Source of the DNA: Thermobifida alba
GTDB lineage: Bacteria; Actinomycetota; Actinomycetes; Streptosporangiales; Streptosporangiaceae
Length of the DNA stretch: 64,000 bases
Reading direction: 5' to 3'
Assembly (NCBI RefSeq): GCF_023208015.1
Contig: NZ_CP051627.1
Coordinates: 3,171,501 to 3,235,500, forward strand
Below are positions 27,701 through 35,689 of the stretch, one piece after another. Both the position numbers and the translations under genes were made by a program. A model generated the notes under the pieces. That model was not told the origin of the DNA. It worked only from the letters and a program-made list of their open reading frames with translations, and did no database searches. The stretch's first letter is position 1. Every line of letters begins with the position of its first letter.

Positions 27701-28340
27701 CGAACTGGCCGAGGCCCTGGTCCGCGCGCCCGGCGGGGACGACGTGACCGCGGTGGCCGAGTGGTACGCCGCCGAGCACCTGGGACGCCCCGGCGCGGAC
27801 CTGGTCGAGGTGCTCGAACAGCTCGTCGCCGACCAGCACGTCCCCTTCCTGGCCGCGTACCGCTACCGGCCGTCGGGGCTGCGCAAGTACGCGCGGTGGC
27901 AAAAGGTGTGGGACCTGCAGCAGGAGGAGGACCGCACCGGACGGCGCCTGGACATCCCGCTGCCGCCCAGGTACACCTCCGCGGACTTCCGCGAGCCGTC
28001 GTACTGGGCCAACCGCGGCCGGCTCGACCTGCCCCGGGAGCGGTTCCTGTCCTATCCGGGGACGGAACCGCCGGACGGTCCCGCGATCGTGCTGGGCTGG
28101 GCCGGCTGGGACCACGCGCAGCGGGCCGAGGCCCTCATCGGCCTCGTCGCGGCCCGCACCGCCGAGGAGCGGCCCCGGGAACAGGTCGTTCCACTGCTCG
28201 CCGGGGTGCTCGAACTCCTGCCGTGGCTCCGCCGGTGGCACGACGGCGGCACCGTCGAGCGGGTCGCCCGCTGGCTCGCCGAACACCGGGAACGCCACGG
28301 CCTCAGCGAGGACCACCTCACCACCTGGCGGCCCGCCTGA
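24744..28340 (+). CDS. pglX: BREX-2-type PglX adenine-specific DNA methyltransferase, altered motif IV
   Basis: 1198 residues, the full length of BREX-2 PglX proteins. N-terminal helical region with TLFVRFCEDNGLIEQPW; SAM motif I DPACGSGEF (251-259); a catalytic-loop position at 387-390 that reads SPPH where N6-adenine methyltransferases have NPPY; then YRSVYDACSGTYPLSVPFAQ, target-recognition regions, and a conserved C-terminus (FREPSYWANRGRLDLPRERF, GWAGWDHAQRAEAL). In phage-defence BREX-2, PglX methylates host DNA and works with PglW, PglY, PglZ and others, none of which is in this window. GAGGAGG precedes the GTG. The His in place of the aromatic residue suggests changed or lost methylation. 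Confidence 0.85.
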   Translation: MAGHKDRGELLAGLRRQVTLLEEDLRARSEEDEFAAALEAEYREAREAQRTAAAYRTWREERVTQAAAAWVLGTLFVRFCEDNGLIEQPWIAGPGDRLQTAEARQRAFFATTPNLDDRDWLVSAFVHLAKCHRTTEGLFNRSYNPLWRLTPGAEAARALLEFWRRGPDGAPAYDLTDPDLDTRFLADLYQEVSEPARKAYALLHTPDFVVDLLLDLTLEPAVEEFGLEPDLEVRTGSGEVVWRHRGLRTVDPACGSGEFLLGLFTRLLARHRACAGPDADRWELVRKALNSVHGCDKNPFAASIARFRLLVAVLRETGARRLDQAPDFPVHVAVGDSLLHGRDAQTATDDLSPADRRVFTYTTEDVHDHVRRVDLLGRDSYHVVVTSPPHTAVRDRQENANYRSVYDACSGTYPLSVPFAQRIFRLATREHAGFSGQLTAHSLLRREFGRRLVEDFFGRKVKLTHVVDTSGVFLPGRTTPTVVLVGRNTTQGWGDPIREVLGVRGEPAPPEDPAQGVVWRSIVENIHRPGIETSWVSVRNGDRDLRIAHPWSLSGDGADELHRRLENAPERLGDLVAEIGPDAPFREDGVHAVGEDVLERARIGPEHRRPSADGDAVRDFRIVAPVASLWPYSGEPPTAALSPEAERFLWAYRTLLRDRTGSESASRDHGPAWYGYAVSRTDRHRAPLVIACAETATHNHFVLDRDGTVFRRSAPVLRLPEGATEEDHLRLLGVLNSAAVCFWLKQVNQGASGGAGRASREEAWAERYQFAPVRLRDLPLPAHLPLEPGRTLDSLARRAAAHEPAAVVARDVPSRRALAEARESAESVRRRMVALQEELDWQVYGLYGLLSDAEAAAVLSPDPEKVPGIAPGERAFEIVLARRIAVGDSTTDWFARHGAAPVTELPRHWPEEYRRTVQARIDLIEKHRDLALVERPEYKRRWQCEPWEVRQAAALRSWLLDRCEQPGLWFASAPGREGVPRPLSLTELAEALVRAPGGDDVTAVAEWYAAEHLGRPGADLVEVLEQLVADQHVPFLAAYRYRPSGLRKYARWQKVWDLQQEEDRTGRRLDIPLPPRYTSADFREPSYWANRGRLDLPRERFLSYPGTEPPDGPAIVLGWAGWDHAQRAEALIGLVAARTAEERPREQVVPLLAGVLELLPWLRRWHDGGTVERVARWLAEHRERHGLSEDHLTTWRPA

Positions 28341-28344
28341 CCGG

Positions 28345-29007
28345 TCAGGACGCGGCTCCGCACACGTCGGCCAGGATGCTCAGCACCGCGATCGGGTCGG
28401 GCAGGTGGACCGGTCCGTCGCCCCCGAAGGGCGAGCGGATCCAGTCGGCGGTGCGCCCCGACGGCAGCAGCGACGGCGGCGCGGGCACGTAGCTGTCCCG
28501 GCAGTGCCAGCGCAGGCCCGGTGTGTCCTCGACCGTCTCGGGGAAGCAGTCCAGGCGGCAGGACCACCACTCGTCCTCGTCGATGGGTGAACGGGTGGCC
28601 ACGAAGAACAGGTAGCGCTGGGACTCCAGGGCCGCCACCGGCCCGAGGCGCAGCCCCGCGCGGTCCATCTGGGCCATGGCCATCACCCCGGCGCTCGCGG
28701 GCACGTCGAAGACGTCGAAGACGCGTCCGGTCGGCAGGATGATGTTGGCCTCCGGGACCGCGGTCCACCAGCGTCTGATGACGTCGGGGTCGGTGCTGGC
28801 CTCCATCGCCCACGCCGCGCTCGTCGGGTGTGCGCCCGGCGCGGGGCAGCCCAGCCGGTCGCAGGTGCACGCACGGGGCCCTTCCCGGTCGGGGTGGGCT
28901 CCCCGACACACCGGCCACCCGAGTGCCGCGTACTCCAGTGCGGCGTCGATCATGGCAGCTGGTTTCTGACGGCGGCGCCTGCGTCTGCCGCCCAACACAC
29001 CGACCAT
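28345..29007 (-). CDS. Bifunctional DNA primase/polymerase N-terminal domain-like protein
   Basis: 220 residues from the ATG at 29007, which has GGGGGATT upstream; an ATG at 29043 is in frame. Features: basic stretch GGRRRRRRQKP, DAALEYAALGWPVCRGAHP, a Cys-rich CTCDRLGCPAPGAHPTSAAW, and FDVFDVPASAGVMAMAQMDR. This is the pattern of stand-alone actinobacterial proteins of the prim-pol family (PF09250). The polymerase DxD acids seem incomplete, so activity is uncertain. It converges with pglX, with only four bases between the stop codons. Confidence 0.72.
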   Translation of the reverse strand: MVGVLGGRRRRRRQKPAAMIDAALEYAALGWPVCRGAHPDREGPRACTCDRLGCPAPGAHPTSAAWAMEASTDPDVIRRWWTAVPEANIILPTGRVFDVFDVPASAGVMAMAQMDRAGLRLGPVAALESQRYLFFVATRSPIDEDEWWSCRLDCFPETVEDTPGLRWHCRDSYVPAPPSLLPSGRTADWIRSPFGGDGPVHLPDPIAVLSILADVCGAAS

Positions 29008-29142
29008 GAATCCCCCATCACTCTCAGTGTCGGCCGCCGACATCCGGCGCGGGGGCCCGTGGCGCGGGGCCCGCGGGTGTCGGGGCTGTTCTGCTCCCCG
29101 ACACCCGTCCGGGCCGCCGGGGAGTGCTCTAGTGGTTCCCGG

Positions 29143-30126
29143 CTACCGCAGCAGACGCGCTGCCTCGGTCGCCCAGTAGGTGAGGATCTGTCCGGCGCCC
29201 GCCCTCCGGTAGGAGGTGAGGGTCTCCAGAATCACCCGTTCCCGTTCCAGCCAGCCGTTCCGGGCCGCCGCCTCGACCATCGCGTACTCGCCGCTGACCT
29301 GGTAGGCGGAGACGGGCACGGAGACGGCCTCGGCCACCCTGGCCACGATGTCCAGGTAGGCCAGTCCCGGTTTGACCATCACCATGTCAGCCCCTTCGGC
29401 CAGGTCCAGCTCGACCTCGCGCAGCGCCTCCCGGGCGTTGGCGGGATCCTGCTGGTAGCTGGAGCGGTCGCCGAACTGCGGCGCGCACTCGGCCGCGTCG
29501 CGGAACGGGCCGTAGAACGCCGAGGCGTACTTGGCGGCATAGGCGAGGATCGCGACACCGGTGTACCCGGCCCCGTCCAGTGCGGCGCGGATCGCCCCCA
29601 CCTGGCCGTCCATCATGCCGCTGGGGGCGACCACGGCCGCCCCGGCCGCGGCCTGGGCCACCGCGGCGGAGGCGTAGCGCTCCAGGGTGGCGTCGTTGTC
29701 GACCTCGCCCGTGTCGGTGAGCAGTCCGCAGTGTCCGTGCGAAGTGTACTCGTCCAGACACAGATCGGTCATCAGCACGACCTCGTCGCCGAGGTCCGCG
29801 GCGAGCTTTCGCAGCGCCACCTGCACGATCCCGTCGGGGTCGTCGGCGGAGGAGCCGCGCTCGTCCTTGGCCGCGGGCACGCCGAACAGCATGATCCCGC
29901 CGACCCCGGCCCCGACCGCCTCCTCGGCGCTCTTGCGCAGGCTGTCCAGGGTGTGCTGGTGGACGCCCGGCATGGAGCCGATCTCCTGCGGCGCGTCGAT
30001 GCCCTCCTTGACGAACATCGGCAGAATGAGCTCTTCCGGCCGGACGCGCGTCTCCGCGACCAGCCGCCGCATCGCGGGCGTGGCGCGCAGTCGCCGCGGC
30101 CGGGCCAGCGGGAAACGGGCCGTCAT
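29143..30126 (-). CDS. hemB: Delta-aminolevulinic acid dehydratase (porphobilinogen synthase)
   Basis: 327 residues. Condenses two 5-aminolevulinates to porphobilinogen. Catalytic lysines are in ILAYAAKYASAFYGPFRDA and MVMVKPGLAYLD. The metal-site loop reads DLCLDEYTSHGHCG, with Cys-x-Asp in place of Cys-x-Cys, a mixed site common in actinobacteria. Last gene of the rex-hem operon, 22 bases after hemD/cobA. Confidence 0.96.
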   Translation of the reverse strand: MTARFPLARPRRLRATPAMRRLVAETRVRPEELILPMFVKEGIDAPQEIGSMPGVHQHTLDSLRKSAEEAVGAGVGGIMLFGVPAAKDERGSSADDPDGIVQVALRKLAADLGDEVVLMTDLCLDEYTSHGHCGLLTDTGEVDNDATLERYASAAVAQAAAGAAVVAPSGMMDGQVGAIRAALDGAGYTGVAILAYAAKYASAFYGPFRDAAECAPQFGDRSSYQQDPANAREALREVELDLAEGADMVMVKPGLAYLDIVARVAEAVSVPVSAYQVSGEYAMVEAAARNGWLERERVILETLTSYRRAGAGQILTYWATEAARLLR

Positions 30127-30148
30127 GCGGATCCTCTCCTGTCCTGTG

Positions 30149-31834
30149 TCACAGCATGGTCTTGCGGCGGCGGCCCCGGCGCTTCTGGCTGGGGCGCAGC
30201 ACCGGCTTGCCCGCCTCGATCGCGGCCTGCCGCTGGGCCGCGCCGAACTCCGCGAGCGCCTCGGCCAGCGCCACCACCGACGCCTTCGGCGCGCGCACGT
30301 CCACGCGCAGCCCGAACTCCTCGGCGGTCTTGGCGGTCTCCGGCCCGATCACGGCGATCACCGTGGTGGCGTGCGGTTTGCCCGCGATGCCGACGAGGTT
30401 GCGGACCGTGGAGGAGGAGGTGAACAGCACCGCGTCGAACCCGCCGCCCTTGATGGCCTCGCGGATGGGCGCGGGCGGGGGCGCGGCGCGCACGGTGCGG
30501 TAGGCGGTGACGTCGTCGATCTCCCAGCCGAGTTTGACCAGGCCCTCGGAGAGGACCTCGGTGGCGATGTCGGCGCGCGGCAGCAGCACCCGCTCGATCG
30601 GGTCGATCTCGGCGTCGTAGGGCGGCCACACCTCGACCAGGCCCGCTCCGGACTGCTTGTCCTCGGGCGGCTGCAGGTCGGGGTGGATGCCGAACGCCTG
30701 CAGCGCGGCGGCGGTCTGCTCCCCCACCGCGGCGACCTTCACCCCGGCGAAGGCGCGCGCGTCCAGACCGTAGTCCTCCAGACGCTCGCGGATGGCCTTG
30801 ACCGCGTTGACGGAGGTGAAGGCCACCCACTGGTAGCGGCCGGTGACCAGGCCGCGGACCGCCCGCTCCATCTGCTGCGGGGTGCGCGGCGGCTCCACCG
30901 AGATGGTGGGGACCTCCTCGGGCACCGCCCCGTAGCCGCGCAGCTGGTCGGAGAGGGCCGCGGCCTGCTCGCGGGTGCGCGGTACCAGGACCCGCCAGCC
31001 GAACAGCGGCTTGGTCTCGAACCAGGAGAGCTTCCGCTGGCGTTGCGCCCCCTCCCCGATGATCATCAGGGACGGGCGGGGAACCGTGTGGCCCTTGGCG
31101 TCGGAGGCCTTCAGGTCGGCGGCCAGGCGGGCCAGGGTGGAGGTGACGGTGGTCTGCTGGGTGGTCGTCCCCATCCGGGTCACCGTGACCGGGGTGGTGT
31201 CGGGACGGCCGCCCGCGATGAGGGTCTTGCAGATCCGGTCGAGGCCGGGTCCCTTCGCCTCCGGGTCGTCCTCGCTGGGCGCGTCGGGGAACATCACGAC
31301 CAGGGTGGCCTTGCTCTGCGCGGCGTTGACCCAGTCCACGTCGGTGTCGGCGGCGTCGAGCACCCGGAGCTCGTTGGTGCCGGCGGGCATCAGCTCGGTC
31401 CCCGCGTAGGCGGGAACCGCGGTGATCGCGGGGAGCCCCGGTGCGATCTCGAACTCGATGCCCGCGTCGCGGGCGGCCTCGGCCAGGTCGGCGCCCCGGC
31501 AGGCCAGCAGCGGGTCACCGGCGTAGAGCCGGACCACGCGCAGTCCCTGGGCCGCCTTGGCGACCGCGAACGCGTCTCCCTTGTCCCCGTACTCGTCGGG
31601 GCCGACGACCTCCACGTCCGGACGGCAGTGGCGCAGCAGCCCCTCCCGGTGCCGGGCGAGCGGTCCGAACTCGCGGAACGTGAGGACGACGTCGGCCTGC
31701 CCCAGCAGCGCGGCGCCCCGCAGCGTCAGCAGGTCGGCGTCGCCCGGCCCGGCACCGACCAGCGCGATGTGGCCGGCTGCGGGCTTGGCGGCTTCCTCGG
31801 CCCCGGTCGCCGGGGTCTCAGTCTGCGGGTTCAC
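30149..31834 (-). CDS. Uroporphyrinogen-III C-methyltransferase / uroporphyrinogen-III synthase fusion
   Basis: 561 residues from the GTG at 31834 (AAGAGGAGCGAA upstream). N-terminal half: SAM-dependent uroporphyrinogen-III methyltransferase, with ALVGAGPGDADLLTLRGA and VVRLYAGDPLLACRGAD. C-terminal half: uroporphyrinogen-III synthase (HemD), starting near FGWRVLVPRTREQAAALSDQ and including VAFTSVNAVKAIRERLEDYG and FTSSSTVRNLVGIAG. It closes and, in the other half, methylates uroporphyrinogen III, a branch point between haem and sirohaem/cobalamin. The C-terminus is very basic (RPSQKRRGRRRKTML). Confidence 0.93.
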   Translation of the reverse strand: MNPQTETPATGAEEAAKPAAGHIALVGAGPGDADLLTLRGAALLGQADVVLTFREFGPLARHREGLLRHCRPDVEVVGPDEYGDKGDAFAVAKAAQGLRVVRLYAGDPLLACRGADLAEAARDAGIEFEIAPGLPAITAVPAYAGTELMPAGTNELRVLDAADTDVDWVNAAQSKATLVVMFPDAPSEDDPEAKGPGLDRICKTLIAGGRPDTTPVTVTRMGTTTQQTTVTSTLARLAADLKASDAKGHTVPRPSLMIIGEGAQRQRKLSWFETKPLFGWRVLVPRTREQAAALSDQLRGYGAVPEEVPTISVEPPRTPQQMERAVRGLVTGRYQWVAFTSVNAVKAIRERLEDYGLDARAFAGVKVAAVGEQTAAALQAFGIHPDLQPPEDKQSGAGLVEVWPPYDAEIDPIERVLLPRADIATEVLSEGLVKLGWEIDDVTAYRTVRAAPPPAPIREAIKGGGFDAVLFTSSSTVRNLVGIAGKPHATTVIAVIGPETAKTAEEFGLRVDVRAPKASVVALAEALAEFGAAQRQAAIEAGKPVLRPSQKRRGRRRKTML

Positions 31835-31890
31835 TTCGCTCCTCTTCTCACCTGTCCGCGTCCCTGGGTCCAGCGTGTGGGACGCGCTGG

Positions 31891-32853
31891 TCAGATCTCT
31901 CCTCTTCCCGTCGCGGCGTCGGCCACGATCTGATCGGCCCCCCGCCGGATCATCTCGTGGGCGAGTTGGTGGCCGAGTGCGGCGGCCGCCTGGACCGCGT
32001 CGGGAAACTCGGTGACGGTGACCGTCTGCTCGGCGCGCACGGCCTGGCTTCCGTCGGTGGCGACGACCGCGGCACGCAGGCGGAGGCGGTCGTCGGCCAC
32101 GAACTCGGCGTAGGCGCCGACCGGGGCGGCGCATCCGGCCTCCAGTTCCGCCAGGATGACGCGCTCGGCGGTGACCGCGGCCCGGGTGGGGGTGTGGTCG
32201 ACCGCGCCGAGGTAGCTCAGGGCGCCCTCGGCGTCGGCGGTGCGGCACTCCACGGCGAGTGCGCCCTGGCCGGGGGCGGGGAGGACCTGTTCGACCTCGA
32301 ACACGTCGGTGACGTCGTCGAGGCGGCCTACCCGGTCCAGTCCCGCGTAGGCCAGCACGACCGCGTCGAGTTCGCCGGAGGAGACCTTGCCCAGGCGGGT
32401 CTCGGCGTTGCCGCGGATCGGCACGTAGCGCAGGTCGGGGCGGAGCGCCGCGAGCTGGGCGACGCGGCGCGGCGAGCCGGTGCCGACGGTGGAGCCGGGC
32501 GGCAGGTCGGCGAACTTCAGCCCGTCGCGGGCGCACAGGGCGTCCCGGGGGTCGTCGCGTTCGGTCACGGCGGCGAGCACGATGCCGTCGGTGGGGGCGG
32601 TGGGCAGGTCCTTGAGGGAGTGGACGGCGAACTCCACCTCCCCGGCGAGCAGGGCGTCGCGCAGCGCGCTGACGAAGACGCCGGTGCCGCCCAACTGGGT
32701 CAGCTGGGCGCGGGTGACGTCGCCGAAGCTGGTGATGAGGACCAGTTCGACCGGGACCCCGGTGCGTTCGGTGAGGGTCTCGGCGACCCTCTGGGACTGG
32801 CTGGTGGCCATGGTGCTGCGGCGGGTGCCGAGCCTGGCCGGTGTGGTGGACAT
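31891..32853 (-). CDS. hemC: Hydroxymethylbilane synthase (porphobilinogen deaminase)
   Basis: 320 residues. Polymerizes four porphobilinogens on a dipyrromethane cofactor. The cofactor-binding Cys is in LAELEAGCAAPVGAYAEF; other signatures are LGTRRSTMATSQSQ and VHSLKDLPT. GAGGAGAGATGAC precedes the ATG at 32853, which lies one base after the hemA stop codon (TGACATG), so the genes are coupled. Confidence 0.95.
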   Translation of the reverse strand: MSTTPARLGTRRSTMATSQSQRVAETLTERTGVPVELVLITSFGDVTRAQLTQLGGTGVFVSALRDALLAGEVEFAVHSLKDLPTAPTDGIVLAAVTERDDPRDALCARDGLKFADLPPGSTVGTGSPRRVAQLAALRPDLRYVPIRGNAETRLGKVSSGELDAVVLAYAGLDRVGRLDDVTDVFEVEQVLPAPGQGALAVECRTADAEGALSYLGAVDHTPTRAAVTAERVILAELEAGCAAPVGAYAEFVADDRLRLRAAVVATDGSQAVRAEQTVTVTEFPDAVQAAAALGHQLAHEMIRRGADQIVADAATGRGEI

Positions 32854-32854
32854 G

Positions 32855-34288
32855 TCATCTCTCCTCACCGAGCGCGGCGCCGGGCTTGACGACCGCGTCG
32901 GGGATTGCCGGGTCGAGGTCGAACAGTTCGCGCAGGGCTTCGGCGTAGACGGCCCCGTCGGGGCCGGTCGCCAACTGTTTGACCCGCACAGTGGGTTGGT
33001 GCAGCAGTTTGTCGACGACCCGGCGCACAGTGCGGGTGATCTCGGCGCGGGTGCGGTCGTCGATGCCGGGCAGCCGCCCGTTCAGGCGCTCCAGTTCGCT
33101 CTCCACCACCAACTGGGCCTTGCTGCGCAGGGCGACCACGGTGGGGGCGACGCGCTCGGCGCTGCGGACCGCCTGGTACTCGGCCACCTCCTCGGCGACG
33201 ATGTCGCGCACCGCGGCGAGGTCGGCGACCTGTCCGGCCGCGTCGGTGTCCTCCGCGGCCTCGCGCAGGTCCTCGATGCCGACGAGGTAAACGCCGGGCA
33301 GGTCGCGTACGGCCTTGTCGATGTCGTGCGGCAGCGCCAGGTCCAGGAAGACCAGGGGGCGGGCGGTGCGGTCGCCGGCGGCGGCCACCTCCTCCGCGGT
33401 GAGCACGACGCCCTGGGCTCCGGTGCAGGAGATGACCAGGTCGACGTCGGCGAGGTGGGCGGCGGCCTCCTCGAACGGCACGGCGCGGCTGCGCACCGAC
33501 TCGTACCCCTCGGTGAGGCACTCGGCCAGCCGTTCGGCGCGTTCGGGGGTGCGGTTGGCGACGAGGACCAGGCCGGCGCCCTGCCGGGCGACGGTGTTGG
33601 CCGACAGCGCGCTCATGGACCCCGCGCCCAGCACCATGACCCGGCGGCCGGTGAGGGCCTGCGGGGCGGGCAGCGCGGCGGTGACCTCCTCGGCGAGGTC
33701 GCCGTCGACGGGGCAGGCGGCGGGGGCGGTTCGGTCCCGGGGGTCGGCCGCGGCGGGCAGGTACCGTCCGGCGACGGTCAGGCCGAAGCTGACCATGCTG
33801 GCCCCGGCCTGGTCGAGGCGGGTCTCGGTGTGCGCGCGCTTGCCGACGCGCAGGGCGCGCTGGCCGAGGTCGTTGAGGACCCGGCCGAGGGTGCCGACGT
33901 ACTGGGCGTCCTTGAGCGCGTTGCGCACCTGGCCGAGGATCTGCCCCTCGCCCACGACCATGGAGTCCAGCCCGCAGGCGACGGAGAACAGGTGCTGGAC
34001 GGCGCGCTCCTCGTAGTGCACGTAGCAGTGCCGGGTGAGTTCGTCCAGGGAAACACCGGTGTAGTCGGAGAGCAGCTCGCAGATGGCGGCCACTCCCGGG
34101 TGGAACTGCTCGACGTCGGCGTAGACCTCGGTGCGGTTGCAGGTGGAGACCACCATCGCCTCGTTCACGGCGGGGGTGTTGACCATCTCCGCCATGAGCT
34201 TGAGACGGACCTCACCGCTCAGCGCCATGCGCTCAAGCAGCGCCACGGGCGAACTCCGGTGGCTCACGCCCAGGGCGAGGACACTCAT
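32855..34288 (-). CDS. hemA: Glutamyl-tRNA reductase
   Basis: 477 residues. Reduces glutamyl-tRNA to glutamate-1-semialdehyde, first committed step of tetrapyrrole synthesis. The catalytic Cys50 is in VVSTCNRTEVYAD; the active-site loop VVGEGQILGQVR and NADPH domain VMVLGAGSMSALSA follow. The ATG at 34288 has TTGGAG upstream; an in-frame GTG two codons earlier is less well placed. Second gene of the rex-hem operon. Confidence 0.95.
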   Translation of the reverse strand: MSVLALGVSHRSSPVALLERMALSGEVRLKLMAEMVNTPAVNEAMVVSTCNRTEVYADVEQFHPGVAAICELLSDYTGVSLDELTRHCYVHYEERAVQHLFSVACGLDSMVVGEGQILGQVRNALKDAQYVGTLGRVLNDLGQRALRVGKRAHTETRLDQAGASMVSFGLTVAGRYLPAAADPRDRTAPAACPVDGDLAEEVTAALPAPQALTGRRVMVLGAGSMSALSANTVARQGAGLVLVANRTPERAERLAECLTEGYESVRSRAVPFEEAAAHLADVDLVISCTGAQGVVLTAEEVAAAGDRTARPLVFLDLALPHDIDKAVRDLPGVYLVGIEDLREAAEDTDAAGQVADLAAVRDIVAEEVAEYQAVRSAERVAPTVVALRSKAQLVVESELERLNGRLPGIDDRTRAEITRTVRRVVDKLLHQPTVRVKQLATGPDGAVYAEALRELFDLDPAIPDAVVKPGAALGEER

Positions 34289-34383
34289 CCGCACTCCAAT
34301 GCAACCATCTTCTTCGCGACGCTCCCTTCCTCACGCGCGTCCGTCGGACGCCCGCCGCCCCGCCGCCCCGGTGACCGGTCGAC

Positions 34384-35076
34384 TCAGACCTCCAGAACGT
34401 CCATCCAGTCCGGTCCCCGGCGGCCCGCGGACTTGCGCTGCTCGTGGAAGGCCAGGATCTGGAGTTCGATGGACAGGTCGACCTTACGCACATCGACGTG
34501 GTCGGGCACATTGAGTACCACCGGGGCGAAGTTCAGGATGCTGGTGACGCCGGCCGCGACGAACCGGTCGCACACCCCCTGAGCGGCCTTCGCCGGAGTG
34601 GCGATCACTCCGATCGAGACGTTCTCATCGCTGACAACGTCCTCCAGGTTGTCAATATGCCGTACGGTCAGCCCGGCCACGCGGGACCCCACCACTTCGG
34701 GGGCTTCGTCCAGCAGTGCCGCGATCCGGAACCCGCGGGTCCCGAAGCCTCCGTAGTTGGCCAGTGCGCGGCCCAGGTTGCCCACGCCGATGATGGCCAC
34801 GGACCAGTCCTGGGTGAGACCAAGCTCACGGGAGATCTGGTAGATGAGGTACTCGACGTCGTAGCCCACTCCGCGGGTCCCGTAGGACCCCAGGTGGGAG
34901 AGGTCCTTGCGGAGCTTGGCGGAGTTGACCCCCGTCGCCGCGGCCAGCTCCCCGGACGATACCGTGGGTGTTCCCCGTTCACTCAGTGCCTGCAGCGCAC
35001 GCAGGTACAACGGGAGTCTGGCGACTGTCGCCTCCGGGATACCCCTATCCCGAGGCCGTGACGGACGGCTGGTCAC
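34384..35076 (-). CDS. rex: Redox-sensing transcriptional repressor Rex
   Basis: 230 residues. N-terminal winged helix (ATVARLPLYLRALQALSERG) with DNA-contact motif LRKDLSHLGSYG; C-terminal Rossmann domain with IIGVGNLGRALANY. Rex senses the NADH/NAD+ ratio and represses respiratory and haem genes when NADH is low. It heads the hem operon (95 bases to hemA) and a matching operator lies over its own promoter. Start: GTG at 35076 with AGGAG upstream. Confidence 0.94.
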   Translation of the reverse strand: MTSRPSRPRDRGIPEATVARLPLYLRALQALSERGTPTVSSGELAAATGVNSAKLRKDLSHLGSYGTRGVGYDVEYLIYQISRELGLTQDWSVAIIGVGNLGRALANYGGFGTRGFRIAALLDEAPEVVGSRVAGLTVRHIDNLEDVVSDENVSIGVIATPAKAAQGVCDRFVAAGVTSILNFAPVVLNVPDHVDVRKVDLSIELQILAFHEQRKSAGRRGPDWMDVLEV

Positions 35077-35194
35077 AGGTGCGCGCTCCTGGGCGACATC
35101 GGCGTTGTGGGCCCTCTCCTGGTCGGCGCGCGGACCGGTTTCGGGGAAACCCCGTGATGTCCGCCACGTAACCGACCGGAAAGAATTTGCCCTC

Positions 35195-35223
35195 AGGTTA
35201 CGCCCTTGTGAAAGCGCGCACAA
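35195..35223 (-). promoter_or_regulatory. Promoter of the rex-hem operon
   Basis: On the minus strand, -35 TTGTGC (35218-35223) and -10 TAACCT (35195-35200) are 17 bases apart. The -35 lies within the Rex operator. The predicted leader before the rex GTG is about 110 bases. Confidence 0.6.
35206..35223. promoter_or_regulatory. Rex operator
   Basis: TTGTGAAAGCGCGCACAA has the TTGTG-N8-CACAA arrangement of known Rex-binding sites (consensus TTGTGAA-N4-TTCACAA, the left half fully matched). It covers the -35 and spacer of the rex promoter, so Rex would block RNA polymerase and autoregulate rex and the hem genes. Confidence 0.82.
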
Positions 35224-35365
35224 AGTGGGGCCGAGTGTCACACGCGGACACGTTCCCCGGTGCGGGCCCCGTCCGGGGCGGGGGCAGGGCGCCCCGCCCC
35301 CGGGCCGCGTCGGCCGACACGGCCCTCCTCCTGCCTCCGCGCGTCCGGGGCCTGCGCCGGCGCGG

Positions 35366-35641
35366 TCACCGGGCCCCGGTCAGCGCGGCGCGCAGTCGGC
35401 GCTCGTCCACCCGCCAGAAGTCGTGCTGCCTGCCGTCGACGAAGGTGACCGGGATCTTGTCCCAGTACTCCTCCTGCTCCGCCTCGTCGGCCACGGTGAG
35501 GTCGCGGACCTCGTAGCGGGCGCCCACCTCGGCGCAGACCCGCGCGATGACGGCGAGCGCCTCCTCGCACAGGTGGCACCCCGGTTTCCCCAACATGGTG
35601 ACCACGTGAGGATTATCACTCTTCTCGATGCGGTCCGACAT
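35366..35641 (-). CDS. Glutaredoxin-family thiol protein
   Basis: 91 residues with the thioredoxin-fold active-site motif CHLC in VTMLGKPGCHLCEEALAVIA, the cis-Pro in KIPVTFVDG. Proteins of this kind are annotated as glutaredoxin-family/DUF836; the organism uses mycothiol, so the true partner may be a mycoredoxin system. It lies 36-50 bases from a MoaD-like gene on the same strand. Confidence 0.82.
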   Translation of the reverse strand: MSDRIEKSDNPHVVTMLGKPGCHLCEEALAVIARVCAEVGARYEVRDLTVADEAEQEEYWDKIPVTFVDGRQHDFWRVDERRLRAALTGAR

Positions 35642-35689
35642 GGCGCCTTTCCCCTCCTCCTGTCCCTCCGGTCTCCCGGCCCCGGCGAA

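Noticed and set aside
24744-28340. A complete BREX-2 locus
   Set aside because: Only pglX is present; neighbours on both sides are housekeeping genes.
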